Shown here piece by piece: positions 8,699 through 19,049 of a DNA stretch of 64,000 bases. A program made the translations under genes and the position numbers. The notes under the pieces are model-generated. The model searched no databases. It saw nothing but the letters and a program-made list of their open reading frames with translations, and was not told the origin of the DNA. Positions within the stretch are counted from its first letter, which is position 1, and the number at the start of each line of letters is the position of its first letter. This DNA comes from Coccinella septempunctata (lineage: Eukaryota; Arthropoda; Insecta; Coleoptera; Coccinellidae). The DNA is taken from contig NC_058189.1 of NCBI RefSeq assembly GCF_907165205.1, positions 47,580,270 to 47,644,269 on the forward strand, given 5' to 3'.

Positions 8699-9984
8699 CT
8701 AGTTATTTAAATTTTTACAATTAAAAACGCAATTATCGTAATTTATGATTGAACCAGTCGAAGTTTGTTGTTGGTCAGAAACAATGTTACTTGAAGCAGT
8801 AACACTAAACTCGTTGTTTTCACTGTTTCTCATTTTCCTAGAAGCTAGATGGCTTACGGCAGTTGCTCGGTGAGAATAGTTTGTAAATTTTCGCTATCGA
8901 TACCTGCTTTTTGGACAAACAGCTTTGTCCATTTTGCGATCTCGATTCTGCCAACTGGGATATTCTTGAACCATATATTATTATTTTGCCATTCTCGATT
9001 CGGTGTAAGAAACAGACGGTTCGTCCTCACGTTAGATCCTCGTTTTGACAAAAGTTTTTTGTATAATCTTAAAATAAAAGCTCTGATAAGAAAAATTAAA
9101 TAAGAAACTGTTAATTTGACCAGGCGAACGGGGCAGATGTCTTCATTAGTAGTGTTTCTGATTAACTATTTACTGTCTGTTAATCTGCGGCCTCCTCCTT
9201 GGCAGGTTTTTGAGAACACTGGATTATATTCTATTCTATTTGTGCTAGTTCCATCATTAAACTTTTCTTCTTGAAACAAATCCGTCAAACAGTTGGCTGC
9301 TTCACCTCCTCGAAATGCTAGCTCATAAGATATGAGATGAAAAAATTTTTTCTGCAGACCCTCCGGCTTGTTTTCATCGTAAAGCTTCAAAATTTGCAGC
9401 AATTAAGTAAAAGTAAGTAAAAGCCGATGAGCCTTCTTTTCTCTTTTCCGGGTTCATTTGTAATATTTCGCGCGCAGCATCTCGTGCACCCCTAGCCGAT
9501 TTAAATCTTACATCATTAAATGGATCTATTGCAATGCCGAAATCTTCGCAATATTTTTCCTGAACAAGTTTTGCTGTCACGTTCCACATTGTTTTCACCA
9601 CACTTTCTTTATAAAAGGATCCATCCTTCTTGCGCATGTTGCTTGCTCAGTCCTTTAGAAGGAAGGCAATTTTTCCCACCAAAGTTCCTCGTTCTAATAA
9701 GTAATTTCTTTCGGCACAAATTAGTGCAAGAATTTACGCAGGAGCAAATCGTTTATTTCATTTTTAATTGATTTTGTTTCAGAGATTGGGAGTGAAAACC
9801 CTAAAAAGTTTATTAAGAAATGCAGAATCCTCCCAGAATAAATTTCAATCGATATCTTGAAATTGTCTCCATACTCACGTTTTTGACTTTTTGTATTCGT
9901 TGGCGTAAGATTGTCTATATTCTTATCAATATCTACAACAGAAGCGTTTCCAAATCGCGACATTGCACTTAAAAAATTTGACAA
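8699..9984 (-). pseudogene. Crypton-type tyrosine recombinase (DUF3504-like), decayed
   Basis: Read on the minus strand. A short first block (9984 to 9879: MSRFGNASVVDIDKNIDN, then NLTPTNTKSQK) ends at a good splice donor GTGAGT. After a repeat-filled intron comes NMRKKDGSFYKESVVKTMW (about 9637, preceded in frame by a stop). A frame change leads to LKLYDENKPEGLQKKFF, AFRGGEA (the place of the first catalytic Arg) and SKTCQGG (to about 9166). Later come TNRLFLTPNREWQ, NIPVGRIEIAKWTKLF and, after another 1-nt shift, YSHRATAVSHLA (the HxxR box, first H apparently lost), ending YDNCVFNC and a stop at 8699. This order matches Crypton and ZMYM/QRICH1-type C-terminal domains. Those enzymes move by tyrosine-recombinase circle chemistry; this copy is dead. 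Confidence 0.75.
9713..9815. repeat. About 100-bp repeat module inside the Crypton intron
   Basis: Core AGTGCAAGAATTTACGCAGG followed by TTAATTGATTTTGTTTCAG. The same module recurs near 61240-61330 (same strand, diverged) and at about 62018-62110 (opposite strand, near-identical), where it forms the ends of another element. Probably a TE end inserted in the intron. Confidence 0.65.
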
Positions 9985-10159
9985 TGGGTTTTTTATAATG
10001 CGTCGTTAAAAAAAAAATTTTTCATTGCCCGTAGCAACGATTTTTTCCAACAGCTCCTACGTACCTGCAATAAGTATAAATTATACAATTATCGTCGCCA
10101 CTGGTGGCGGCAATGTGACAGCAACCGACAGCGACACAATACGATTTGATGGATTCACA

Positions 10160-10360
10160 AAATTTTCTTATTAAATTTAACTCTTGCAATGAAAATGAAT
10201 CGATAATTTTTGACAAATCTGCTCTCATGCAAGTTAAACTGTAAAAGGCACTCGAGCGCTCCGCGCACTCGTGCTCTTTTTCAACTTATCTTGCATTCGA
10301 GCATATTTCCCAAAAATTTTCGATAATTTTCATTGCACTAGTTAAATTACAACTGAAAAT
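10160..10360. repeat. Hairpin element, arms about 85 bp
   Basis: TTGCAATGAAAAT..CGATAAT at about 10186 is inverted at about 10310-10335 (CGATAATTTTCATTGCA). The centre is a GC-rich stem (GGCACTCGAGCGC / GCGCACTCGTGC). The minus-strand frame 10228-10022 overlaps one arm and has no recognisable domain. Confidence 0.6.
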
Positions 10361-11567
10361 TCGCATAGACAAGCACTCAAAAACATGTACATTTAGAAAG
10401 AAATTTACCTTGTGGATGCAATTAAGCTCATAATTGTAATCGAGGCCAAATATTCTAACCTTGAGAATTCCTGTTGATCATACTGACAAGTTATAATGGG
10501 CTTACGGGAGTTTGATTGCAAGCTGAAAACAAGTTGATTGTGTGAGAGAATAGCGTAGAAATGCAGCCATTTCAGGAAGAGGCATTCCTGCAGGTGCACG
10601 GTGAAATTGTTCATCACATTCTCCGACATTCCTCTAGGAATAGTTTCGATTTCACGTCTGGTGGTTTCTTAAAAATCTGGAAGGATAAGTGGTTTGCAAA
10701 CGTATTCCTTTGACTTCAGATGCCCCCTTTAAGGAGTAGACACAAAAGGGTGAGGTCATTCGAGTGTGGGAGCCAATCTCCCGAGTTTAAAAAAAATTCG
10801 TACCCCTTCTGGAGATGCGACTTTCATGTCACTGAATACATTTCGTTTACGTTCAAAGGATCGCTTCTTCCACTTATTGTGGGTAGTCATTATGTAAAAC
10901 AAACATCTTAATGCTTCATTAGACGAATATTTTCGTCACTTGCTCTATGTGCCCTATTCGGCTAGTTATTTTATAACATTCGCAGGAGCTCAACGGCTTC
11001 TTCTATACCTTCGTTTAACCTGCTCCGATCTCAAAAATTACATCCTTGATGTTGAAATTTCGTAAACTGAAATTAGATAAAAAAAAATTCGAAGCAAATG
11101 TGACAAGAAGTTGCTGGTTCACTGAAATTCTCACAGTTTATATTTAGAGTAATTGAAAGCAAAGAGAAAATTTTACTGCTGTAGATACTCAGAATTGCCC
11201 GAATAGAAGTCAATAGGATACCCTCCACATTTTGAAGTACAAATGGATCCCTTCATTATATTGGAGTTTGAATAGTTATAATTCAGGTCTCCTGTTAGAA
11301 CATCTTTCAGATTTGATTATTTTCGAAATGCAAGGGAATATAAAGTAAATCAGCAAAGGTTGTAATTCTAAAAGGACGCACAAAAATGAGAAAGTCTTGA
11401 AACTTTGGTAATCAACCATCCAAAAATCCTTTAAATTTTATAAGCTATGTCTCAGAATACTACAGCTACCAATGTCACGTGATTGAGTTATTTCACCAAT
11501 TAACTTAAAATTTGGCAACATTAAAACTACTTGAAAGATAATTGACAGGATCCTGGCATGCATCATG
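10361..11567. other. Gene-free AT-rich stretch
   Basis: Only scattered short frames (for example 10405-10629 minus, 11438-11620 minus) with no motif I recognise. No inverted-repeat element was detected by eye. Confidence 0.5.
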
Positions 11568-11569
11568 TA

Positions 11570-12402
11570 TACTCCATTCACTTTTATTTTAGCAGTCGGC
11601 TGGCCATGGAAATTTGACACTTTTCACTCTGTATAGTACGAAAATGTGGGGTTATGACGCTTGTCAAAACATTTTTGGGTTTTAAATCAACGCTATATTG
11701 CCCATTCTACGGAAAAGTTTCTGTTCTTACTTATTTTATCGCAATGTGGAAACTCTTCAGAAAATATGTGACCAACATAATTGAAGTTTATACAAACTGA
11801 TTGAAGGCATACCAAATCCTGTTATTTGCATGGAAAATACAAGAGATCAGTATAATATCATAATATGCACTAGCATGAGGAGAGTTAATGTTTGTTATCT
11901 TCTTTGGCTAAAGTTTGAATACGTTACATCAGTTGTAGATTTCAAGAATATTAACCCGAAGATGAAATGCATATGATGCAGTGGTTGGGAATGGGTATCT
12001 CCCGAAGGAATTAACAGATAATTACAAGAATGTTAAATTCTTCAACGAAAATCATCTTGCATCAATATAAGTAAAAGGAATTAAAGGAAGTCAACATGAA
12101 CAAAAATTTCACATGAATAAACAATTAACAGGACAACTGGCGCGTATTTGTGGCTGTTGTGGATTTTAGAATATAACTATTCTAGTATAACTATTTGAAT
12201 GGGCGGACTTGAATTCTAAATGGCACTTTCTGAAACCCCGTCTCTTTTTTCAACCACTTTCGGCATTTTCGTGATAAAAATTGATATTAGTTATGTCATT
12301 AACGACATTTCATGAGTGCCAACCTTACTCCGTTCTAGTTACAAAAACTTGAGAAAATTATTCCATGGCCAACCGACTGCTAAAATAAATGTGAATGGAA
12401 TA
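11570..12402. mobile_element. Family D copy 1 (833 bp), TACTCCATTCAC ends
   Basis: Terminal inverted repeats of about 35 bp (TACTCCATTCACTTTTATT on the left, continuing TTAGCAGTCGG; complement on the right), flanked by TA on both sides (11568-11569 and 12403-12404). Compared with copies at 43173 and 48726 it lacks a central part of roughly 350 bp. TA target choice suits Tc1/mariner-type elements. No frame of its own. Confidence 0.82.
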
Positions 12403-12404
12403 TA

Positions 12405-12903
12405 GAATTCGAATTTCGCGTTCTTCAATTATGAAACAGAAAACTGTTATTAAACAGTTTTTCTGTATAGACAGTACGTTTTTAGCGCCATTTCATTGTC
12501 AAAAGTGTTTTCACTGACCAAAATGTAGTCGGTATTCAGTACTTGTGAGATTTTCCAAAGAGGGGGTTGCATCGTCGTATCAACTACAGTGTCTCTAACA
12601 AGACAGTAGCGACGATTGGAAATTTTACAAGAATATGGCGGCTTAGAGGCACAAATTACAATGCAGTGATCTGTAATCCGGAATGCGGTTTTGGCCATGT
12701 CACGTCACATGACCAAATCCGTTATGTTATTGCAAAACTGATGACCACAATTGTCGCCACTGTGTTACAGTCACTGTAGTATTAACGATGCCCGAAATAC
12801 ACAAGAGTTGATTACTGCTGCGGTTTTCCCCAGGAAACAATTAACAATTTGATTGTTTCAATGCATCGAAGGTTGAAACTGTTATTGGAGAGAAGGAAAG
12901 GAC
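12405..12903. other. Spacer with a family N segment
   Basis: 12425-12560 (CAGAAAACTGTTATTAAACA hairpin, then AGCGCCATTTCATTGTCAA and CACTGACCAAAATGTAGT) recurs at about 21211-21325 inside family W. The rest holds two opposed frames (12450-12698 minus, 12567-12779 plus) without recognisable domains. Confidence 0.5.
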
Positions 12904-12915
12904 ACACAGATTATT

Positions 12916-13341
12916 ACTATGTGGGTTGTGTGGGCTGTGTACTCAAATAATTTAATAATGTCAGTTCAAAGAAAACGTATAATTTGAATATATGTATTTA
13001 TTTCTATTCTATGGTTGACCAAAAACCGAGGTTATAGATATGTATGTCATTTCATAATGTTTTGTTAATAATTGTTTTTATGTATGGTCGACTAGGTCGT
13101 TTTAAAACCTTCATTTTCATAATGGTACATTTCCCAGACCCATTGTATATATGACAATGCACTCAGTAGGCACTTTATGTTTATTTTAGGACAAGTAAGT
13201 TTTTTGTAGTTGTCCCTTGTAATTTGTTGACAACACAAGTTCTTATTTTTAGCGGTACTGAGGATGGCTAACTAGCCGAAAGCGCTCTACCAGCTCTACA
13301 ATAAATATATTCAAATTATACGTTTTCTTTAAACTGACATT
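12916..13341 (+). mobile_element. Short Penelope/retrozyme-like insertion with 12-bp target duplication
   Basis: Flanked by exact 12-bp direct repeats ACACAGATTATT (12904-12915 and 13342-13353). Inside, a 36-bp inverted pair brackets most of the element (AATGTCAGTTCAAAG near 12957; complement ending near 13341). A hammerhead-like core sits near the 3' side. No coding capacity. Duplications of this size point to target-primed insertion. Penelope-like elements are known to carry hammerhead motifs and sometimes inverted terminal segments, so a non-autonomous Penelope relative is the best fit; this is inference. Confidence 0.65.
13254..13291 (+). ncRNA. Hammerhead-ribozyme-like motif
   Basis: Reading 5' to 3': GGTA (stem I 5' strand), CTGAGGA (CUGANGA box, 13258-13264), T, GGCT-AACT-AGCC (stem II and loop), GAAA (13278-13281), GCGC forming a minimal stem III, TC as the cleavage position (NUH = CUC), TACC (stem I 3' strand pairing with GGTA). 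All conserved core letters are present. An unpaired T at the base of stem II and a very short stem III are unusual, though minimal hammerheads of retroelements also have tiny stem III and may act as dimers. Activity is untested. Confidence 0.6.
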
Positions 13342-13353
13342 ACACAGATTATT

Positions 13354-14551
13354 GACTGGTGCACAGTTGTAAGATTGGTTAAGACATTCAAGAAATTGTT
13401 TTTTTGCGCTAATTCAAAAAAACATACCTATTTTTCAAGTATGGCAGTCAAAATTTTTCCCACCTCGATCAAACCTTCTCTTCTTAAAGAATGTTGTCAG
13501 AAATAAATCTTCCATGGACGAAATTCAATTTTTCGAAAACAATCCCGGTTTTCAAAAAACTATGGGGGTCCAAGACTTTTGACGATTTGTGTAACATTAT
13601 TGTGAAACTTTCTGGCATCTGTTCTTATCTAACTCCGAAGCAGCACAAATTATTACACGCAATCAACGCAAATACGTTCCACAGTAACTAGATACCATTA
13701 ATTCAGAATATGGAACCAACTGTCAGGAAACGTAAGTAACCCTCCGACTTGAGTAAAATAAATTAGAGTTAATTTGGGCAATTTGTTATGGGTCTGAAAG
13801 TCTGAAATAACCGTGCCAACCATAACTTAGACTTCTTCACTCCAGTCCGTAAACAGAATGGAACTCTGTGAGTATATGTATATTTGGAATAAGTGATATT
13901 TCTGCAATTTTTTTACCCTTTCAACTGAAGATACTGCAAATTTTCTAATACTTATGGGATGGATGACATTAATCACATTGATACAAAAAAACTACAAGTT
14001 CCGGAAAATATAGAAATTAACTAAACGAATTAATTAATAAGAGGGTGCGTTTCGATCCACATTCTTTTTTCTAATTTTTGAGGGGTGGATTTGAATGGAA
14101 GTAAAATGAATTCTTCATATCAAAATACGTCTGCCATCAAACAAAAATCAGGATTCCAAGAGTTCTTGGAAAAATCAATTATGTGACTTATGAAGTTTTT
14201 TAATTGTTGAGTTATAGTAAAAGGATAAAGGATAACTGTTATCAAAAATAAAAATAGAATACAGCTGTCGTTTGAAACAATATTTGAGAGTAAAGTAAAT
14301 GATTTTGATAAAAAAAAAACATATATGGATCCAGAAATATTGTTTCCGATACATTTGAAGAAACCATAATGAAGTTCAAAAATTATGTTTCCAATAGAAT
14401 TATAGTTATTTTTGTTTATGCACTTTTTTTTCTATTTCATTTTTTGGATTTCTGTATTGAGACTTATTGTTTTATATGAAATCCACGATTTGTATTTAGC
14501 ATTTGCAAACATCATTTGAATTTCCATGCTCATATATATTAACCGGAGAGG
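13354..14551. other. Gene-free stretch
   Basis: One small unassigned frame at 13491-13691. The rest is AT-rich with no repeat element that I could pair within the window. Confidence 0.45.
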
Positions 14552-14553
14552 TA

Positions 14554-15221
14554 CAGTGTTTCACGTAAGCGAGTTATTGGATTTTGTGGTTTATTAATTG
14601 AAGAAAAGTTCAAACGGAGAAACTATCAAACATAGACATGAAAAGTTATTAAGGATAAACCGTTAAAAAAAAATTTCAGGCTTTTACTGGTTTTCAGAAA
14701 TATATATTTAATTATATCTTATATAATGAATATAAAGCAGCTCTTATGTTCATTTCAAGCAATTACGTTCAAAATTACCCTGAGGAAATTCGAGATCGAA
14801 CCTTATGGTTCAATAAACACTTGTCGTCATATGTGTTAAAATGTCAATATTTTTTTATTATTTGATGTATTTATTTCACCATAGACAACATTGGTATATT
14901 TTCCGAATGCTGATTTCATTTCCTCATGGTAATTTCGTACTAAATGGATTGAAGTAAATAAAAAATTATCTTTATATGTAGGTATATATTCGAATTGAGA
15001 ATTAATTGAGGATTCATAAAATATGAGATAAATACATAGTAAAATCTGCCAAAAAAATTTTTTACTGTTTTTCACCGATAACTTTCCATGCATTCAATAG
15101 TTTTTTCTATAGCACATTTGGATAGCCCTTGACAAATAGTGTCACGAAGATAGACTATTTTTTAATTTTCTTCAATGAATAGGTCACAAAATCCAATGAC
15201 CAGCTTACGTGAATCACACTG
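14554..15221. mobile_element. 668-bp inverted-repeat element, CAGTGT..TTCACGTAAGC ends
   Basis: Ends pair over about 55 bp with mismatches (CAGTGTTTCACGTAAGC at 14554; GCTTACGTGAATCACACTG ending 15221). Minus-strand frame 15093-14836 (85 codons, with a hydrophobic stretch near the N-terminus) lies inside but has no recognised domain and may be chance. Family not assigned. Confidence 0.65.
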
Positions 15222-15319
15222 TTGAAATGAAAATGGAGTACCTTTTCGAAAATGTTAGGTGCAATTTCAGCTGAGGCTTCGAGAAAAATTTTTCTTCCAA
15301 CAATATTCAATCTTGTATA

Positions 15320-16166
15320 CAAGGTGGTTTCAAAGGTGAGTTTTTTTTTGACAGAAGGTAGAACTCATCAAAATGAGTCGTTTAACCAAAAATTGTCTAC
15401 ATAATATGTCCAAGACGGCTGAGATACGGCCCCTAGAAGTTCGACAAAATTTCATTGAATTTCAAGTACGGGACTGTGGAAGGTGACTCCAGCATCGCAG
15501 AAACGAAACAAAACATAAACATATGGCTGGAAAATGAATGGTTCAGTACCAAGTTCATCGGATTAGATGCATCAGGTCACTTTTGAGGGAATCATAATTG
15601 ATGTATCGTGAAATTTAGGGTGAGGTCAAGTTTCTTTGAAGGTGCTTATGTTAGCTATGTTGAAAAAGTGCTATGATGTTTTCCCACCTCATCCCATTTT
15701 TACGACGATTGTTACGAAGATTGTGATGCCCATTGTGAAAAAATTCGTGAATAATTTAGACGAATTGTATTGGTGAGATTTTGAAGTATTATTCTATTTT
15801 TTACACTTGTGTCCTAAGTCTCTTCTATCAGTTGGTATCGAAATGAGCCATTTCATAAAATCGTGTGAAAAATAATGACAACAATTCGACAATTCTAAGC
15901 TTTCATTTTCATCACCACCTAAAATATCGAACGAGCCAATATCCTAAACGAAACCACATGGTCGATTCAGGAGATAAGTTTTTTCCCACTTTGCGATAAT
16001 TCAGCTAAAAAACGGTCTAGGGTCGTATTAGGATCTATTTCATTTTCAATTTTTTTTCAACTTTGTCATTTTGAAAGTTTTGTATAGGTGACTTTTCGTG
16101 AAACGCTTCATTTTGACCAGTTCTACCTTCTGTTGAAAAAAAAGTCTCATCTTCAAATACACCCTG
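15320..16166 (+). mobile_element. Family A copy 1 (847 bp)
   Basis: Long imperfect inverted ends (about 85 bp) starting CAAGGTGG..AAAGGTGAG and ending ATACACCCTG, flanked by TA on both sides. The inner end of each arm carries ACAGAAGGTAGAACT. Other copies: 26862-27736 (opposite strand), 28824-30624 (same strand, interrupted) and a truncated one at 21366-21907. No coding capacity; interior matches between copies are roughly 85-90% by eye. Confidence 0.85.
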
Positions 16167-16168
16167 TA

Positions 16169-16848
16169 TATAAAGTGAAGTGGACACCTTGTGTACATAA
16201 ACCAAAGTTATTATTCAACATCACACCTTCATTCAAAATTCTCTTACAATTCAAATATCAAACGCCGCTCGAAAATTTCTATTCGCGTAAAAAAAATTTA
16301 AATTTAGTTCTCAACAATCACCAATATTTCTTTCGTTGACACCGACAACAAAAACGAAAATGAAATCTGAGTTCGATTCAAACATTCCAATTGCTTCCTG
16401 CATTCCGTCGGGATAACTAGACAGACAAATTCCCGAATTTCTTGATGACAATACATAATAATTGTCCCTCGATTCTTATTGAAGGGTTCCAGATCAGTGT
16501 ATTGGAATTTCTATACGCCTACTCATCTAGATCGTAAATTGAGTTTCGCGGGCATCCACGGTATTTCGAACCTCTGAACCAGTTCTCGAGTTCGGAGAGA
16601 TTTCCTTTTTCCAGGCCATTTTGCTGGGAAAGGATCTGCTTCAAGAATTTCGATATCCAATGCGGAACGAGCTTGTGGTCATTGAGAATTACTAGGGTGG
16701 GGAGAATTAAAAATTATCGTTGAAAGATCATAAAGAGCGATTAGGGTTCCATTCGCTGCTGAAAATAAATGATATTCTACCATAATGGATGGCATTAGAA
16801 GTGTTACATCTAGAAGGAATGATTCCTTCAACATTCCGACGAATATAC
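16169..16848. other. Spacer without recognised gene
   Basis: Contains a single weak minus-strand frame (16876-16679) overlapping the Tc1 end. No repeat pairs found. Confidence 0.45.
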
Positions 16849-16919
16849 TACACTGCGCAAAAAAATTAACGCACATTATGGAAATCTCAAATTTATTCTA
16901 CAACTGAAGGTGTTCTCAA

Positions 16920-17681
16920 CTTAGAACATAGAATAACAGGAAGGACCTTTTTCGAATAAATGTGACGGGAATTGTGCGACGGAAACGGCCATATTGGTCT
17001 TCCAAATTTTGATTTGAAAAGTGGCAGACTTGGAAGTCAAATAAACAAAGTGATGTTTCAACTTAATTTTGGTAATTTGGATTCTTGAAATTTGCTGGAA
17101 ATAAGGATTTTGGATATTTTATCGTGAATATTTGGTATTTAATCTAGTAAAGTTAGTGTTATAATCCATTTTAGCATTCCTACATCATATTACAAAATCG
17201 GAAAACATGGTTACTTGTGCTGCTTGTGGCTATTGCTCAACATTAAAAAATGAAAATTCCAGTGTTACACTTCATAGGTAGGTGATTTTTTAAGCTGAAT
17301 ATCAGGTATTAATTTTAAGTTTCTGAATTTCATGACATAACAAGGTAATCCTATGACAATAACACTCCATGGGCGTAGGTGATGTTAAGTCATAGACCTT
17401 ATAATAATACCATTAAGTATTTAACCAAGCAGTGTTAGGCGGGGTGAATTTCCGCTTCTATTATCAATTTGAACGAGCTTGAAAAAGCTTCTGACTTTAC
17501 GTCAGTGCTTTCCTAATTTTTTTGATTAATCAGAATCAACTGACTATTGAAGTTGGTTTTTTGGAAACTTCATTGTCCTACGCCACTGTTGAAACGGAAA
17601 TATAAGTCGGCCATATTTCTCCTCTATTCCGGTCACATTGAAATGAGCAATATGCTCCTTCCTGTTATTCTATATTCTAAG
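16920..17681 (+). mobile_element. 762-bp P-element-like transposon with 8-bp target duplication
   Basis: Flanked by exact 8-bp repeats GTTCTCAA (16912-16919 and 17682-17689). Ends pair over about 27 bp: CTTAGAACATAGAATAACAG on the left, CTTAGAATATAGAATAACAG as the complement of the right end, both followed by GAAGGA. It carries a THAP-type first exon at 17207. An 8-bp duplication fits both P and hAT; the THAP exon favours P (P transposases begin with a THAP DNA-binding domain). Most of the transposase is missing, so it is a deletion derivative. Confidence 0.72.
17207..17277 (+). CDS. THAP-domain first exon (partial protein)
   Basis: ATG at 17207 reads MVTCAACGYCSTL..VTLHR and is followed by the donor AG|GTAGGT at 17278, which would carry on as HR then F/P in THAP proteins. 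Cys4 and Cys7 fit the first two zinc ligands of a C2CH THAP finger. Read through, the frame stops at once (TAG at 17279), which supports a real exon end here. No second exon with the remaining Cys/His ligands was seen before the element ends at 17681. The domain would bind element ends. Confidence 0.55.
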
Positions 17682-17704
17682 GTTCTCAATGATAATTATT
17701 TTTA

Positions 17705-18501
17705 TCAGAATTATGCTACTTGAAAGTTTCTTCGTTGAGACAACGGTTTGCAACCGCTCGTCTCCTTCAAATTCAGCTTGAGCAAACTCATGAGGTGCAA
17801 ATTAGCACTCAGACAATAAGAAATCGCCTCAGAGAATATGATTTAAGGCCTCGTGTCGCGGCAAAAGGCCCAGCTCTTACCCCAGCCTATCGAAGGGCGC
17901 GTTTGGATTTTGCGATAGAGCATATCCATTGGGAAGAGGCCGATTGGGAAAGAGTTCTCTTCACAGATGAGTCTAGATTCTGCCTCTACCATTGTGATCG
18001 ACGTTCCCTTGTATACAGACGTCCACATGAAAGATATGCTCAGTGCAATTTCCTGCATACTACTGGTTTCGGCGGAGGATCGATTATGGTATGGGGTGGA
18101 ATATCTTTGACTGCTCGCACAGACCTAGTGGTCGTTGATAATGGAGCTATGAATGCTGATAAGTATATAAGGAACATTCTTGAAGAGCATGTAGTGCCAT
18201 TTGCCCCATACATTGGTGAAAATTTGATTTTTATGGACGATAATGCCAGACCCCATCGTGCGCGCATCAGGAGTACCTTGAAGAGGTTGAAGTCTCTCGA
18301 ATGGAATGGCCAGCGAGAAGTCCAGATCTCAATCCGATTGAGCAGGTTTGGGACAACCTCAATAGAAGGCTGAGAAGTTCAGAAAATCATCCAGCTACTC
18401 TTAATGACTTAGGAATCCAACTCGGAGAAATCTGGGAAGAATTAGATCAGAACATTTTAAGATCACTCATTTTGAGTATGTCGTTGCCGAGCTGTAATTA
18501 A
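17705..18501 (+). pseudogene. Tc1/mariner (DDE) transposase, N-truncated and frameshifted
   Basis: The visible part begins LKVSSLRQRFATARLLQ and TIRNRLREYDLRPR (second half of the paired-like DNA-binding region). DDE core: LFTDESRFCLY (first D), SIMVWGGISL, IFMDDNARPHRAR (second D). A frameshift near 18290-18300 is followed by EWPARSPDLNPIEQVWDNL (third acidic residue E) in the next frame, ending at 18501. About 75 N-terminal residues including the first helix-turn-helix are absent: only a few tens of bases separate the terminal repeat from this point once the P-like insertion is removed. Confidence 0.88.
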
Positions 18502-18899
18502 CGCAAGGGGTGGAAATACCAAGTATTAAATCACTTATCAGCATTTCAGTATTTTGAAAATTGTTCATTTCTCTTCTTTCACATAAGATTGGGTGAAATC
18601 CTGAATTTTTCTTCCATTTAATGTGTCTTGTTTCGTTCCAAACCTTCCCGAGAGAACATAAGAAATAAGTTATAAAGTTAATGTAGAGTTAACTCTCATT
18701 AAAATTGAGATTTTCAGAATGTGCGTTAATTTTTTTGCGCAGTGTATAATGTTAGTACTTTCAAAAAATAAAAGAGTAGAATAGTTGCTACAGCAAAAAC
18801 TGCAATGAAACATTCTTTACTATAAAAGGTTTTCAAAATATTATCCATTAATTACAAAATATAACCTAATTTCAAATTGGGTCGTTACGTTTTGGAAAT

Positions 18900-19019
18900 T
18901 CAACTCCAATTTCTCGGCATGCTGTGCGACTTAAAATGTCCCCAAAGGAAAAGATCTAAGGGTGTCAAGTCTGGTTTGCTCGGTGGCCATTCAATCGTCT
19001 CTCTTCTACAAATCCATTT
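18900..19019 (-). pseudogene. Mariner-like transposase C-terminal fragment
   Basis: Minus strand, 40 codons in one frame ending at a stop: RRETIEWPPSKPDLTPLDLF then LWGHFKSHSMPR. This matches the WPPRSPDLTPLDFFLWGHLK signature of mariner-like elements common in insects (the D-type third catalytic residue lies in SPDLTPLD). Flanks have no partner sequence, so it is an orphan fragment. The longer minus frame 19431-19051 just upstream shows no transposase motif. Confidence 0.7.
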
Positions 19020-19049
19020 CTTTCTGTGAGTCATAGTTTTTAAAAATGC

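Larger units (their letters stand above)
16851..18744 (+). mobile_element. Tc1/mariner element with TA duplication, interrupted by a P-like element
   Basis: Terminal inverted repeats of about 40 bp (CACTGCGCAAAAAAATTAAC at both ends), flanked by TA (16849-16850 and 18745-18746). Removing the 762-bp insertion and one copy of its 8-bp duplication leaves about 1.12 kb. That carries a transposase lacking its N-terminal DNA-binding part and broken by one frameshift. The nearly identical ends suggest that the copy is not old. Confidence 0.88.

Noticed and set aside
14836..15093. 85-codon minus frame with a hydrophobic N-terminal stretch
   Set aside because: Lies inside an inverted-repeat element in AT-rich DNA; AT-rich frames often look hydrophobic; no domain or homologue recognised.
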